Assembly (NCBI GenBank): GCA_000149225.2
Contig: CM000694.1
Coordinates: 62,001-126,000 of the forward strand
DNA: 64,000 bases
Reading direction: 5' to 3'
Source: Lachancea kluyveri NRRL Y-12651
Lineage: Eukaryota; Ascomycota; Saccharomycetes; Saccharomycetales; Saccharomycetaceae
Each line of letters begins with the position of its first letter. Within the stretch, counting starts at the first letter, position 1. The position numbers were made by a program, and so were the translations under genes. Below, in pieces: positions 11,101 to 19,988 of this stretch. The notes beneath the pieces were generated by a model. That model was not told where the DNA came from. It did no database searches and saw only the letters and a program-made list of their open reading frames with translations.

Positions 11101-11457
11101 TCTAATACCACTTGGTCTTTCAGTAACAAACCCTTTCAACAAAGTGGAACGGATTTGGTTCAAAGCTGGCTCACTAATGTGGGTAATGTTTTTGGCTATA
11201 ATAATCGTTTTGGAAGAAGGTGGGGCCCTCAAAGCTAGCTTTCTGAATAGCACAGCAGATAGGCCAGCTAAAGTCAGCTCTTGGGCATAGGCAGCTTGTT
11301 CAGATAAGAAGATTAGCAAAACTTCGATGTTTTCTGGGGTGATCCAGTTCTTGTTTAAAGCATCCTCGGCAGCAGCACGAATGTTGTTGTCTGGTGAAGC
11401 AAAACCACTGAGCACATTAGTCAAGGTGGAATTAACTTCTTCTGGGAGAGCCGACAT
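8161..11457 (-). CDS. PSE1: Importin beta-family nuclear import receptor Pse1/Kap121
   Basis: Karyopherin that carries cargo with lysine-rich signals (ribosomal proteins, Pho4, Spo12 and others in S. cerevisiae) through the nuclear pore, releasing it on RanGTP binding. The 1,098 residues compare with 1,089 in S. cerevisiae and are built of HEAT repeats along the whole length. Recognisable pieces include MSALPEEVNSTLTNVLSGFASPDNN at the start, an acidic loop (DDTEEDDEEVAYD, about residue 330), and a second acidic insertion near residue 825 (DDEYNEDVDDEFEDFADED). It sits beside PXR1 and upstream of the accessory regulator block. The ATG at 11457 is preceded by a 22-codon upstream ORF. Confidence 0.97.
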   Translation of the reverse strand: MSALPEEVNSTLTNVLSGFASPDNNIRAAAEDALNKNWITPENIEVLLIFLSEQAAYAQELTLAGLSAVLFRKLALRAPPSSKTIIIAKNITHISEPALNQIRSTLLKGFVTERPSGIRHKLSDAIAECVQEDLPEWSELLPTLFEAIKNPDPNFRESSFRIFSTVPHLINAIDINHALQIFELGFTDADDNVKIAAVTAFVGYFKQLPKVHWSKLGILLPSLLNSLPKFLDDSKDDALASVFESLIELVELAPKLFKDMFDQMIQFTDIVIKNKDLDTSARTTALELLTVFSESAPQMCKSNVNYAQYLIMDTLIMMTEVSIDDDQATEWINSDDTEEDDEEVAYDHARQALDRVALKLGGKYLAPPLFQYLQQMISSSEWRERFGALMALSSAAEGCRDVLIGEIPKILEMIIPLINDPHPRVQYGCCNVLGQISTDFAPLIQRTSHEHILPALISKLGEQSSDRVKTHAAAALVNFAEHATQTILEPYLVDLLKSLAPLLASKKVYVQEQGLTTIAFIAEAAEKKFSDYCNAFMPLLVNILESSNDKEKDNRVLKGKCIECFTLIYLAVGKDSFVWSDSSSLQKMFDLLIMYQEQGLEEDDPMKSYLDHGWSRICRVQRERFVQFLPLVIPPLLKTAKATQDVSLIEEEEAANFQQYSDWDVVQIQGKHIAIHTSILDDKVSAMELLKVYATILKNFFAGYVNEIMTEIAVPSIDFYLHDGVRATGAGLIPVLLSSLVSAAGLNNEEVLRLWLLASTKLISGIISEPMPEITQIYHTALVDGLAIMGENSLNTDQLTQYTKGVSANLSDVYERVKQRHSQDDEYNEDVDDEFEDFADEDLLDDINKSLSAVFKATGSAYLNEFQGLWPLINTYLQDSEVILILFSLCAIADMVQYGGEHTAPFKDSFTSKVTEYLISPDASIRQAASYVIGVCAQAAPSVYGDICLSSLDTLLQVVSIPDAKSEDNITATENASAAIAKILHNFGSNLPNFDVYVANWLKTFPIIQDEEAAAFNYRFLAQLMDNNSASIQGPANVSQAVDHIVQALHNKSLVGKNATVVVGSTKKLLGTLPQNEAMALFQRYPAEVMQDVQHWFA

Positions 11458-11460
11458 TTT

Positions 11461-11529
11461 TCACGTGTTACTGGAATAGTAGTGAATGCAGCTAGCAAGT
11501 AAAACTGACTTACCTTTTGCAGGACTCAT
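11461..11529 (-). promoter_or_regulatory. Possible 22-codon upstream ORF before PSE1
   Basis: On the minus strand an ATG at 11529 opens a 22-codon frame that ends in TGA at 11463-11461, with only AAA separating it from the PSE1 ATG at 11457. If the transcript starts upstream of 11529, this uORF could dampen PSE1 translation. A CACGTG E-box overlaps its end (11462-11467). The transcription start is unknown, so this is a candidate only. Confidence 0.3.
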
Positions 11530-11753
11530 AAGTTCTGTACCAACTTTAATTTCAGGTATTTGGAAAATTTTCAACAAAAGAACATAATCGTTTAGTATGA
11601 TAACTTATATCATAGTCTACGTTTTCGTGTTTTGACGATTCGGGTTTTCGGAACCCTTGAAATCAGAGCTAAATGTTTTAGATGAGATAATATGAAATAT
11701 GCGTACCTGATACCATATGCTTTAGGTAGGTAGGTACTTTACTTAAGGCAATA

Positions 11754-13934
11754 ATGGGCACAGAAAACAAAAGTTCGACAAATAAAGTTGTGGAGTTTAA
11801 TAGGATAGTCACCAAGCTGGAAAATTTGGAGGCCAAGTTAGGTGTGGTCGCTAGAAAAGTTGTTAATGGTTCTAAGTACAGGATTACAAAAAAAAGAAAA
11901 AGAAACAAAGTTTCTGGCTCTAGTTCTAGCTCTAGTCTCGGTATAGGGCAGCATGTCTCCTTACCTCGAGAAGACTGGCCGCATCTTGAGCCTAGGCTTT
12001 TAGATCTCTTAACTGGTGAAGCACTCCATCACAACGATAATATAAATCAGAACCATATCCAAGGGGCTTCCGGTTTGTCAAGCCCATTAAATTTGTCTTC
12101 TTCCTCGTCTTTATGTCCATCTCTAAACTTGGCGAATGCTAGTGATTTTGGAGTTATATCTTCATATACTGTTTTATCACCCCAAGGATTGAAATGGATT
12201 AAATCCAAAAGTCTAAATTCCGAAACTGAAATAGAGCATCTTTCTCAATGTTACACAGCTGCAACAGCATCTCATTCTAGTATAGATAAATACCACTCGG
12301 TTCCAACAAGTTTAAAAGAGCTTCCAGATGATTCAATTTTGGAAAAATTATTGGGTATTTACTCTTCATCTACTTTGCCTTTGTTGGCGGTCATTTCTGT
12401 TGAAGAAATTTATGGAATATTTCAAGCTTACCAAAAACAAGGGTTGATGTCACTAAGACCTTCTTACATTTTATTGTTGAATTCAATACTAGCTCTTGCT
12501 ACTAACATTCAACAGCAGATTTTAAAGGGCCATTTGAAAGGATTCCACGCAGCAGATCTTCAAGACCATCAAATGCTGCGTGACTTGGAGGATACATTTA
12601 TCTCTAATTCCCTATACTATTACCTTAAGGTTTCTGTTATCGGAGATGGCATCTTGTCTCTTCAAGGTATTCTATCATTAATAACCTACAATGACTTTTC
12701 TGGTGCTTTCCACAACTCGTTCATGATGGTCTCTTCGGCTATCAGATTGGCACAGGACCTTGGTTTACACTCTGAGGTAACTTTTGAAGGATTATCGAAG
12801 GAGGAAGCTCAGAAAAGAAGAAAAGTGTGGTGGCTTTGTTTGTTCTTTGATCAAAGGCTGGCCGTTGTGTTGGGCAGACCACCGGTCGTTGCTGAATACG
12901 ATATGACTACACGTTTTCCGGAAGCTAATAAGAAGCTCAAGCTATTAGATCAAGTTACTTTGAGCTCTTCTACAACAGCCAAAGATTATGATGAGGATTT
13001 TGCGCAGAAAATGTTCGATATCGTACTCAGAAGTGAAGGATTCGTTACTCTTTCAGCACATTATATTAACAAGTTATCAAAGATGACGGGAAGAATATAC
13101 ATAGAACTGTATTCTGCATCAATCATTAATGGGTCAGTAGAGCAGGTGAAAATAATTAATAAACTATTAAATGATCTCTCTACTTTCAAATTATCAATAC
13201 CAAAAACGCTACGCCCTGGTAACACTGTTCAGTTGCCAATGATGCTGATGAACGAGGTACCTAAGGAAGTGAAATGTTTTTTAATTTCCCAAATACACTT
13301 GAATTACTACGTTGATGTAATGCTGGTACAGAGAGCTCTTTTCAAGGTTGAAACTTTACTAAAAAAATCAGGAGCGTGCGATTCAACACCTGCCTATGAT
13401 AGCGTTAACGCAGCGCGTGACATGTTGAATCTCACGAGGCAACTAGGGAAGGCTAACCTAGGTGGCTTTCTAAGCTCTACTAAGTGGCCCTTTATCTTGG
13501 CCTTCTTTGATATATTTGTCTACACACTATCAAGACAGGAGGACTCGGTGACTTATGAAAGTGACATCAGACTAATGATATGCTGCTATGATCATCTACT
13601 GCTTGTTAGTGGTTTTTCTGTACCGTTAAATCCCTTATCAACGGAAACAAGTGCACACAACGGCGCGTTTCGCATTGATAATACTCTTTTCTATTTCAAA
13701 TGTATGATCAATATACTAAGAAATACTTTTGAGAGTAAATTCGGCAAGAAAATTATACTAGGTGAGCAGGATGAGAAGTACCTGGCGCATAAGGCTTACC
13801 AATACCCAAAGTTTGGTGATGTGGGATTTCTTGAAAACCCCAGAAATAATCCATTCGCCAACTCATCTACAATGAATTCGGTAAACTTTGAAGGCAACCC
13901 AAACGGTATTGGTAGCTATTTCCATAAAGGTTAA
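11754..13934 (+). CDS. Fungal-specific transcription factor domain protein lacking a zinc cluster
   Basis: A 726-residue protein carrying the middle homology region of Gal4-class regulators (PF04082 type, about residues 240-420). It has the recognisable block AIRLAQDLGLHSE followed by RRKVWWLCLFFDQRLAVVLGRPP. There is no Cys6 zinc cluster: the N-terminus starts with a short heptad-like stretch (VVEFNRIVTKLENLEAKLGVV), a basic KKRKRNK patch that could be a nuclear signal, and Ser-rich sequence. In Gal4-class proteins such a coiled coil normally follows the zinc cluster, so the DNA-binding domain seems to be missing. No cysteine-rich exon is visible in the 297 bp upstream, which is shared with the divergent PSE1. 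I do not recognise a specific S. cerevisiae ortholog. It could be a cofactor or dominant-negative partner of another regulator; that is speculation. Confidence 0.75.
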   Translation: MGTENKSSTNKVVEFNRIVTKLENLEAKLGVVARKVVNGSKYRITKKRKRNKVSGSSSSSSLGIGQHVSLPREDWPHLEPRLLDLLTGEALHHNDNINQNHIQGASGLSSPLNLSSSSSLCPSLNLANASDFGVISSYTVLSPQGLKWIKSKSLNSETEIEHLSQCYTAATASHSSIDKYHSVPTSLKELPDDSILEKLLGIYSSSTLPLLAVISVEEIYGIFQAYQKQGLMSLRPSYILLLNSILALATNIQQQILKGHLKGFHAADLQDHQMLRDLEDTFISNSLYYYLKVSVIGDGILSLQGILSLITYNDFSGAFHNSFMMVSSAIRLAQDLGLHSEVTFEGLSKEEAQKRRKVWWLCLFFDQRLAVVLGRPPVVAEYDMTTRFPEANKKLKLLDQVTLSSSTTAKDYDEDFAQKMFDIVLRSEGFVTLSAHYINKLSKMTGRIYIELYSASIINGSVEQVKIINKLLNDLSTFKLSIPKTLRPGNTVQLPMMLMNEVPKEVKCFLISQIHLNYYVDVMLVQRALFKVETLLKKSGACDSTPAYDSVNAARDMLNLTRQLGKANLGGFLSSTKWPFILAFFDIFVYTLSRQEDSVTYESDIRLMICCYDHLLLVSGFSVPLNPLSTETSAHNGAFRIDNTLFYFKCMINILRNTFESKFGKKIILGEQDEKYLAHKAYQYPKFGDVGFLENPRNNPFANSSTMNSVNFEGNPNGIGSYFHKG

Positions 13935-14072
13935 TTCACTCATTTATCCATTCTATGTTATTCTTACATAGATTAGTTGGTTGATTTAAATTTTTGCGAA
14001 TGTTTGATGTACCAACAACTTTGTAGACATAAATTTGCAACTAAAAACTGAGGTAAAGAGTAACGCATCTGC

Positions 14073-16019
14073 TTAATATAGCCACTTACCTAAGCCTAAG
14101 CCAAATAAAAAGGCGAAGCTAATCTTCACCCATGGGAAGTCAAACATTCTGCGTACAAGACAGCTGATTCCTTGAAATACAGGGGTCTTTTCTGATGGAG
14201 TATGTTCTTTAAAAGTTAAATCTATCCGCAAGATCAATGGGATGGTTGTCTTTATCTCGTTTTTTTTCATACGTGCTTCAACCACATTTTTTAATTCCTC
14301 AGGATTTGACAAAATGCAAAACGTGAAATGTGTGTCCGACTTGAAGAGAAGTTTGTGTGGAGTATTCATAATATCTATATCCACATATTGACTCAGTTTT
14401 TCATACAAATTATTGTATAAGTAAACGTAGTCCGCCTTTAATGACCGATTGTTCCTAATGCTGACTTTGATGGTCTTGAAAAAAGTTTCTTCCTCAAATG
14501 AAGAAACTTTTGTAAAGACCTCAACTTTGAATCTCTGTTTTCTAGGAATAGTTTTTTCAAAGAAATCTCTCTCTAACAAATTAGAGCTTCTTTTGAAAAG
14601 AGAAGGGTCATTTTGGCTTTGCGTCCTGTACGGAACATTCCTTTCTGGAGCATTTATTAGCTGGGAATGCTCCTGCTCTGTATTGAGTACTCGTTCATCA
14701 TTTCTCGGTTGAAGAGGAAAAAAATTGTTCGGATCTGATAGAGACAGTTGACTTGAGGAGGTAGACACAGATCCCTCATTATCGGAAGTATCGAATGACC
14801 TCCAAAAGTATTTCCAAGAATAGTCGTCAACATCGCGTGCTTGTTTCTCTAATAAGGGATTTGAAGAGATGTCGTAATCTTCACTGCCCTCTAAATCATT
14901 ATAAGAGGTATTGTAACTCAGGCTTCTTCTTTTTTTGGAAAAAACCAGTTGGGAATCGTTCGTAACATGAACGAAGGACTCTTCAATATTTTTCTGCCTC
15001 TTAGAATTTTTCGAGAGCTGACAACTTAAAGCAGCATGTGTCAGTTGTAGAACGCTTATTAAGCCAACTATGCACCCACATTCATCAATTACTGGTAAGT
15101 TCAAATAATGCCCGTCATACATCATACGGAGAGCAGAGTGAATTCCTAGGTCCTTCGGAGCATAATTAGGCCGCGTTGTCATGACCCTCGTTAAAGTACA
15201 AGTTTCTGGATCTAAAACTTCAGAATTGCTTAAAACTCGATTGACAATGTCTTTACTTGTAAATATGCCTATGATGTTAAAGTAGTTCGAGGTACAGTTT
15301 TTCTCAACGCACACATGTGCAGTTATGAACTGATCTCCCTTAGTAACATGCTTCGGTGCGCTATCTCTCACAAGGATTGCAGTAGTCGTGTGCTTTTTCA
15401 TGAGTGCCAAAGCATCACTTACCGTGGTAGATGGACTGGCGATAACGGGTGTGGTTGTATAACTAGATGTATTTAGTATTGTCTCTAACTTTGGATTTTC
15501 CATTAGCTGAACAAGTTTAGATATACTTTCTAAGATCAAATTTTTCTCAAAAACGCTATCATTTTGTATAAAATCTTTAACCACGTCATTTAACTTCACA
15601 TTGTCCATTGCTAATTTCTCTAATTTTAGCATAGCCTGGTGAAAGCACTTGGTAATATCCAAAATTCCAATTATAGCGTTGCTTCCACTTTCTTGTATCG
15701 GTAAATGTCTTATTTTTTTGGTTACCATTAATTCTAATGCTGTGGAAACCAACATTTTAGAATCCACAATAACAGGTTCATTTGTCATTATATCCTTAGC
15801 ACATAGGTTTTCAGTAGCTAACCCACTAAAGGCAATATCCTTTGTTGTTACTATACCCTTTAGCAAGTTATCACCTCCAAAGATAAGAACACAATGTACC
15901 TTTTTGTGGTTAATGGCATTCGCTAGTTCAGAAACTGTGCTGTCAGGGGTACAAATTAAAGGTTGGTCCAAAGGTAAATTTGCGACTGTTGGCTCCTGGA
16001 AAACCATAGATAAGTTCAT
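14073..16019 (-). CDS. CBS-domain and PB1-domain protein with C-terminal membrane anchor
   Basis: A 648-residue protein with four CBS motifs as two Bateman pairs: about residues 12-68 (ending GIVTTKDIA), 72-126 (GILDITK), 183-265 (GIFTSKDIV) and 272-335 (VGLISVLQLTHAAL). CBS pairs bind adenosine nucleotides in other proteins. A Ser/Asn-rich linker follows, then a PB1-like region (about 500-605, from RFKVEVFTK to LILRIDL), which is usually a protein-interaction module. The last ~20 residues (WVKISFAFLFGLGLGKWLY) look like a tail anchor. The same CBS-CBS-PB1 architecture is known in fungi (S. pombe Mug70 family) and plants; I know of no S. cerevisiae ortholog. It converges on the zinc-less factor upstream. 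Its molecular function is unknown. Confidence 0.85.
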   Translation of the reverse strand: MNLSMVFQEPTVANLPLDQPLICTPDSTVSELANAINHKKVHCVLIFGGDNLLKGIVTTKDIAFSGLATENLCAKDIMTNEPVIVDSKMLVSTALELMVTKKIRHLPIQESGSNAIIGILDITKCFHQAMLKLEKLAMDNVKLNDVVKDFIQNDSVFEKNLILESISKLVQLMENPKLETILNTSSYTTTPVIASPSTTVSDALALMKKHTTTAILVRDSAPKHVTKGDQFITAHVCVEKNCTSNYFNIIGIFTSKDIVNRVLSNSEVLDPETCTLTRVMTTRPNYAPKDLGIHSALRMMYDGHYLNLPVIDECGCIVGLISVLQLTHAALSCQLSKNSKRQKNIEESFVHVTNDSQLVFSKKRRSLSYNTSYNDLEGSEDYDISSNPLLEKQARDVDDYSWKYFWRSFDTSDNEGSVSTSSSQLSLSDPNNFFPLQPRNDERVLNTEQEHSQLINAPERNVPYRTQSQNDPSLFKRSSNLLERDFFEKTIPRKQRFKVEVFTKVSSFEEETFFKTIKVSIRNNRSLKADYVYLYNNLYEKLSQYVDIDIMNTPHKLLFKSDTHFTFCILSNPEELKNVVEARMKKNEIKTTIPLILRIDLTFKEHTPSEKTPVFQGISCLVRRMFDFPWVKISFAFLFGLGLGKWLY

Positions 16020-16739
16020 GATATTACTAAACAGACATTAAGCTTAAAAAATTGACACCCACTAACTAGTAAATTTGATTTCTTTGTAATATCACTCGTG
16101 CCGTATTTTGCACGTTGCGTAACATTTGATATCAGCAGACGAAGTAACTAATGTGGGGCATTTTGTGCGAAATCGACTTTTTACGTGGAGGACACTAAAA
16201 AGAAACAGCATCTCGGGCAGATGGCTTACATCGGCATATTTTGAGTGTATTGGATTTTTTTGTGTATTCGACAACTGTAGTAAGCTTTCCTAATTTTTGA
16301 TAGTACACTTCTTGACTTTGACTAATGTATACACGTAAATCTTATAAAGAGCAATAGCTATCAAAAAAGTATTAAAAGAATTTGGAGGTGTATATCACAA
16401 AAACATGTAAGAAAATTTTAAGAAACTATTTTTTTTTAGTTTTCGTTTTTTACGCAACCTCCACTGCTGCATCATATTTGTCTGAGTACCATCTAAAAAG
16501 AGTTGGAGGAATTTTCATCCTGCTACATACACGGGAGTCCGCCTAATCGTGTTGATTTTTTAGTGATTAAACGTAGAATAAAGAATCTAGACCATGTGAT
16601 ATGAACTTTATTTAAATCCAAAAAAAAAAAATACGAATTTCTTATTGCATAGCGTCGTCTGTATTTTCTGGGTGGGAGAAATCGTAAAAATCTAGGGCAT
16701 TACAAGTACTTTCAATTTTATAAACGTCCTGTGGTTTTA
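16020..16739. other. 720-bp intergenic, promoter of the CBS-PB1 gene and 3' end of the first Oaf1-like gene
   Basis: AT-rich. I see no tRNA boxes, LTR or convincing ORF; an open minus frame at 16092-16274 has no recognisable content. Confidence 0.45.
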
Positions 16740-19478
16740 TTATGGGAATGTGCTTAAATCCTCTAAATCAAACAACGTAAAATAGTCCAGTATTTCTGGA
16801 TCTATTGAGGAAATTAACGCTTCGCGAGTGGATGATGAATTATGATTATGATCTAGGTGTAAGGGTGAGCTATTCAACTTGGAGATGTCGCTCGACTCAC
16901 TACTCCCAAAATCATAAAAAGAAACATTTGCACCTAAATCAAAAGAGTCCATCATGCTCGTCATATTCTCAAAGGTATGCACGTTTAACGACCCAAGAAG
17001 ATTGATATCGTCTAATTCTTCCTTAATAGCCTTGGCATCATTAACGTCCAATCCCCACTTGAAAAATACGTTATTAGAGACACTCTTAGGAATATCATGA
17101 CCACTTAGTTTATAGTCCCAGAATCTGTTTGAAACCTCTAAAAGCTTCCCAATGTGTATGATGTGTAGGATATATTCAAATATGCAGTTAACTTTGGTGC
17201 ATGCAGAATACTTAGGAGATAAATTTTTGGAAGATAGTTCAACCAGTAATTTTAATGAGTTGCAGCAATTCTGGTTGGCTCGTCCAATAAGATCTAGTTT
17301 TATAGTAGATTCACTGAAATCGGAGCTGCTAGTACGGTTGTATAAAAAAAATTTGGATTTTTCTATGTCTTCTAGCTTTCTTTCTGCATGCGTGAACCTA
17401 AGAATACTGCTGCACAAAAACAACATAATTCTTGACAACGTAGTCTGGACAATCATATTGGTAGAATATCTGAATGCTGACGGGATCATTTCATCGAGTT
17501 CACTACCCAGATATTTCTCTAAAAGTTTTATCATTTCAAAGCAGTGTTTATGGGCTTCTAGTAAAAATTTTTCAAAGTATAGGGTATACTTGAATGGAAA
17601 CTCCTTGTGTAGAGTCTCGAAATAAACAGCTAGTGACCCTGTGACGTTTAATAATATTGAACGAGTTAACAAGTTGTTAACGAAAGTCCTGGAGTTAATT
17701 ACTTTTGTAAAGTCAATCCCTATATTCTCATCTAGACATCCGATGTTCACCTCATGACTCTCACCAGAATTCTCAGTTAACTTTGAAAAAGGAAATGTAA
17801 ACTCTAAAGTTTCCTGAACTTTCAGAATCAGCTTTTCAATTTTCAATAGAGGGCTTGAGCCAAGAACTGAAGTACAAGACGAGTTCAATTCGTTTAATAC
17901 AGTTAGTAACTTGTATTCTTTAAGCAGCATATCGTGAACTTGAAGATCAAATAGGTTCTTAGGATCCATGCTTTGAACAACAGACGCAGTATAGCTCATA
18001 GACTGATCTTTCCTTTGTAAAAAGCATTCCAAGTACTCTTGATTAATACTGCAGCAGCCACCGTTTGGTAATAACTCTGTCATATTCAGACTTACCACAC
18101 TGAACCATAGTTTCCTTCTATAATTTTGTAGGCCGCTATCACCTCTACAGGGATCGGTAAGCTGGGTATACTGGGTAGGGTCTTTATATAGGCCGATAAT
18201 GACTGCCATTTCTGTTAACGAACTTAGGGTAATAACGGATTCCTGTACCAAGGCAATATCGTCATTTTCTGGCCGTAAACTGAGAGAGGCCTTTAGGTAT
18301 AGCAAGCAGCACAAAGTGTTTTCATTGGTGAACCTTGATATGTTCAGAAAACAAAGAATTTCTTTTACTAGCTCGATTGTCTTTTCTGGAACTTTATTTT
18401 TATCAAATATTCCCAGCCTGGAGGCCGCCTCTGTGAGCTTGGTATCTTGCCTTAAGGATAACGAGGTGTAAGAAATGCTCAATATGGAAAGTAGAATGGC
18501 TAAATTTTCTACTTGGGTTCTAAGTTGATGGGATTCAACCTTCACCTTGTAATAGCTACCTCCCCGACAGCTTTTATCCTGTAGCAGTATATCTTTCAGT
18601 GTGTTGTTGAATGACGCTATATTCAAAAAGGGCAGCAAAGGGTAGATGTGCTGATAGAAGTTTCTCAAGTAGAAACTTGTTGCAGTTTTCTGGGGTAATA
18701 TAGATTCTATACCACTAATCAAGGATTTCAAACCCTTAGGGTGTTCCGACTCTGTTGATTCTTCAAGAATATAGTTACTAGATATGAAGATTGTAGGATC
18801 TATTGTATTAGTAATAGCTCTCCTTTTTTGAATAGACTTATGGATTACCTTGTCCAGAAAAAGTTTAATAGGTTTTTCCTCAGCACCTTGTTCACAGTTT
18901 AACATCTTAGAGATTTCTACCTTGTTCGTAGTTGGCACTGAATCAGCTTTCAACACACTAGCATTCAAGTTTTGGTGCATTTCGGTAAAAGTGGCGCCAT
19001 ATATGGAACCATACAAAGTTCGGAGATATGGATCCCGTTGCAGCATCGCAAGTATTGAAAATGGTTTGTGTTGGTACTTGATTTGTTTATGAATGATAAT
19101 TGTATTATGAGATTTACTCAGGTTGATCATGATTTCGTTATTATCCTCAATAACGGGATGGTTGATATTTGTTGTCTGTGTGGCTTGCTTGATCGCTATC
19201 TGGTCTATCTCACTCCGAGTTACTTGTTCACCGGTTCCTTGTGCTTTAGCTTTCCAATATTCTAACTCCTTCTGTAAGAATGCTATAGTCTCCGAACTCT
19301 TCGTGGGGTTTTTTGGAGTGGGTTGTTGCTCAAAATCATAAACACACTTTGTGCCTTGTTCAAGACACTTATTGCATATAGGCTTTGTTTTATCGCATTT
19401 ACTCTTTCTCTTGCGACACGCTGTACAAACAAATGAGAACCGATTGCGCTTGTGAACTCTCCTGGTTTCTTGATTCAT
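16740..19478 (-). CDS. Oaf1/Pip2-like Zn2Cys6 transcription factor, tandem copy A
   Basis: A 912-residue regulator with an N-terminal zinc cluster (C18, C21, C28, C35, C38, C45). It is followed directly by a linker and coiled coil (QQPTPKNPTKSSET, then LQKELEYWKAKAQG), arranged as in S. cerevisiae Oaf1/Pip2 (KQPAP...YWKDKA). Next is a KPFSILAMLQRDPYLRTL region like the Oaf1 KPLS segment. The middle part shows ENLAILLSILSISYTSLSLR, GLYKDPTQYTQLTDP and NYRRKLW, again as in Oaf1. The C-terminus is short, acidic and aromatic (ILDYFTLFDLEDL), a likely activation domain. It is clearly paralogous to the next gene. Oaf1/Pip2 bind oleate-response elements in S. cerevisiae; whether these copies control peroxisomal genes or the adjacent YOR1 is unknown. 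Confidence 0.82.
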   Translation of the reverse strand: MNQETRRVHKRNRFSFVCTACRKRKSKCDKTKPICNKCLEQGTKCVYDFEQQPTPKNPTKSSETIAFLQKELEYWKAKAQGTGEQVTRSEIDQIAIKQATQTTNINHPVIEDNNEIMINLSKSHNTIIIHKQIKYQHKPFSILAMLQRDPYLRTLYGSIYGATFTEMHQNLNASVLKADSVPTTNKVEISKMLNCEQGAEEKPIKLFLDKVIHKSIQKRRAITNTIDPTIFISSNYILEESTESEHPKGLKSLISGIESILPQKTATSFYLRNFYQHIYPLLPFLNIASFNNTLKDILLQDKSCRGGSYYKVKVESHQLRTQVENLAILLSILSISYTSLSLRQDTKLTEAASRLGIFDKNKVPEKTIELVKEILCFLNISRFTNENTLCCLLYLKASLSLRPENDDIALVQESVITLSSLTEMAVIIGLYKDPTQYTQLTDPCRGDSGLQNYRRKLWFSVVSLNMTELLPNGGCCSINQEYLECFLQRKDQSMSYTASVVQSMDPKNLFDLQVHDMLLKEYKLLTVLNELNSSCTSVLGSSPLLKIEKLILKVQETLEFTFPFSKLTENSGESHEVNIGCLDENIGIDFTKVINSRTFVNNLLTRSILLNVTGSLAVYFETLHKEFPFKYTLYFEKFLLEAHKHCFEMIKLLEKYLGSELDEMIPSAFRYSTNMIVQTTLSRIMLFLCSSILRFTHAERKLEDIEKSKFFLYNRTSSSDFSESTIKLDLIGRANQNCCNSLKLLVELSSKNLSPKYSACTKVNCIFEYILHIIHIGKLLEVSNRFWDYKLSGHDIPKSVSNNVFFKWGLDVNDAKAIKEELDDINLLGSLNVHTFENMTSMMDSFDLGANVSFYDFGSSESSDISKLNSSPLHLDHNHNSSSTREALISSIDPEILDYFTLFDLEDLSTFP

Positions 19479-19988
19479 TAATGCCAGAGATTTTAGTCTT
19501 TGAAAATTTTGCTAAATAAGTACCCCATCAATGTTTAGAGCGTACCTTATTTGGATCTTTTTTTTTTGTGTTTGTATGCATTTATCATGAAAAGTACCAT
19601 TAAATCACGTAAAAATCGGATACCATGCTTCGAACGGTTATCTTAAATTTTTCAGACACATCTTTCACCAATTGGCACCCAGAAATATATATTTTTAATC
19701 CACTGGAAATAAAACATAAAAATTCGGAATAATTTACATGCAGTTAAACACACTCTCTTGAATGCGTTTGTGTCTCAAGGAAATATGAAATACATCCCCA
19801 TTTATTCATAACTGATATTTATGGTTAAGGGTGCGAAAATTTTATTTGCCAATGGTGATGTTATACGCTAGTGACAAGTTTCCTAATATCTTGATCCTGT
19901 CGTTTCCAGTGCGCAAAATACTTGTTGAATTGTAAACAAATCGTGTGGTGCTGACCCATTATTAAATCAGTGTTGTACAACTACATAA
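19479..19988. other. 510-bp intergenic between the two Oaf1-like genes
   Basis: Promoter of copy A and terminator of copy B. Two isolated CGG triplets lie near 19617 and 19635, but I see no paired Zn2Cys6 site, RNA gene or repeat. Confidence 0.4.

Noticed and set aside
11461-11520. Possible intron at the 5' end of PSE1 (GTAAGT ... TTCCAG)
   Set aside because: There is no TACTAAC-type branch point and it would be about 50 nt, too short for a yeast intron; a uORF explains the sequence better.
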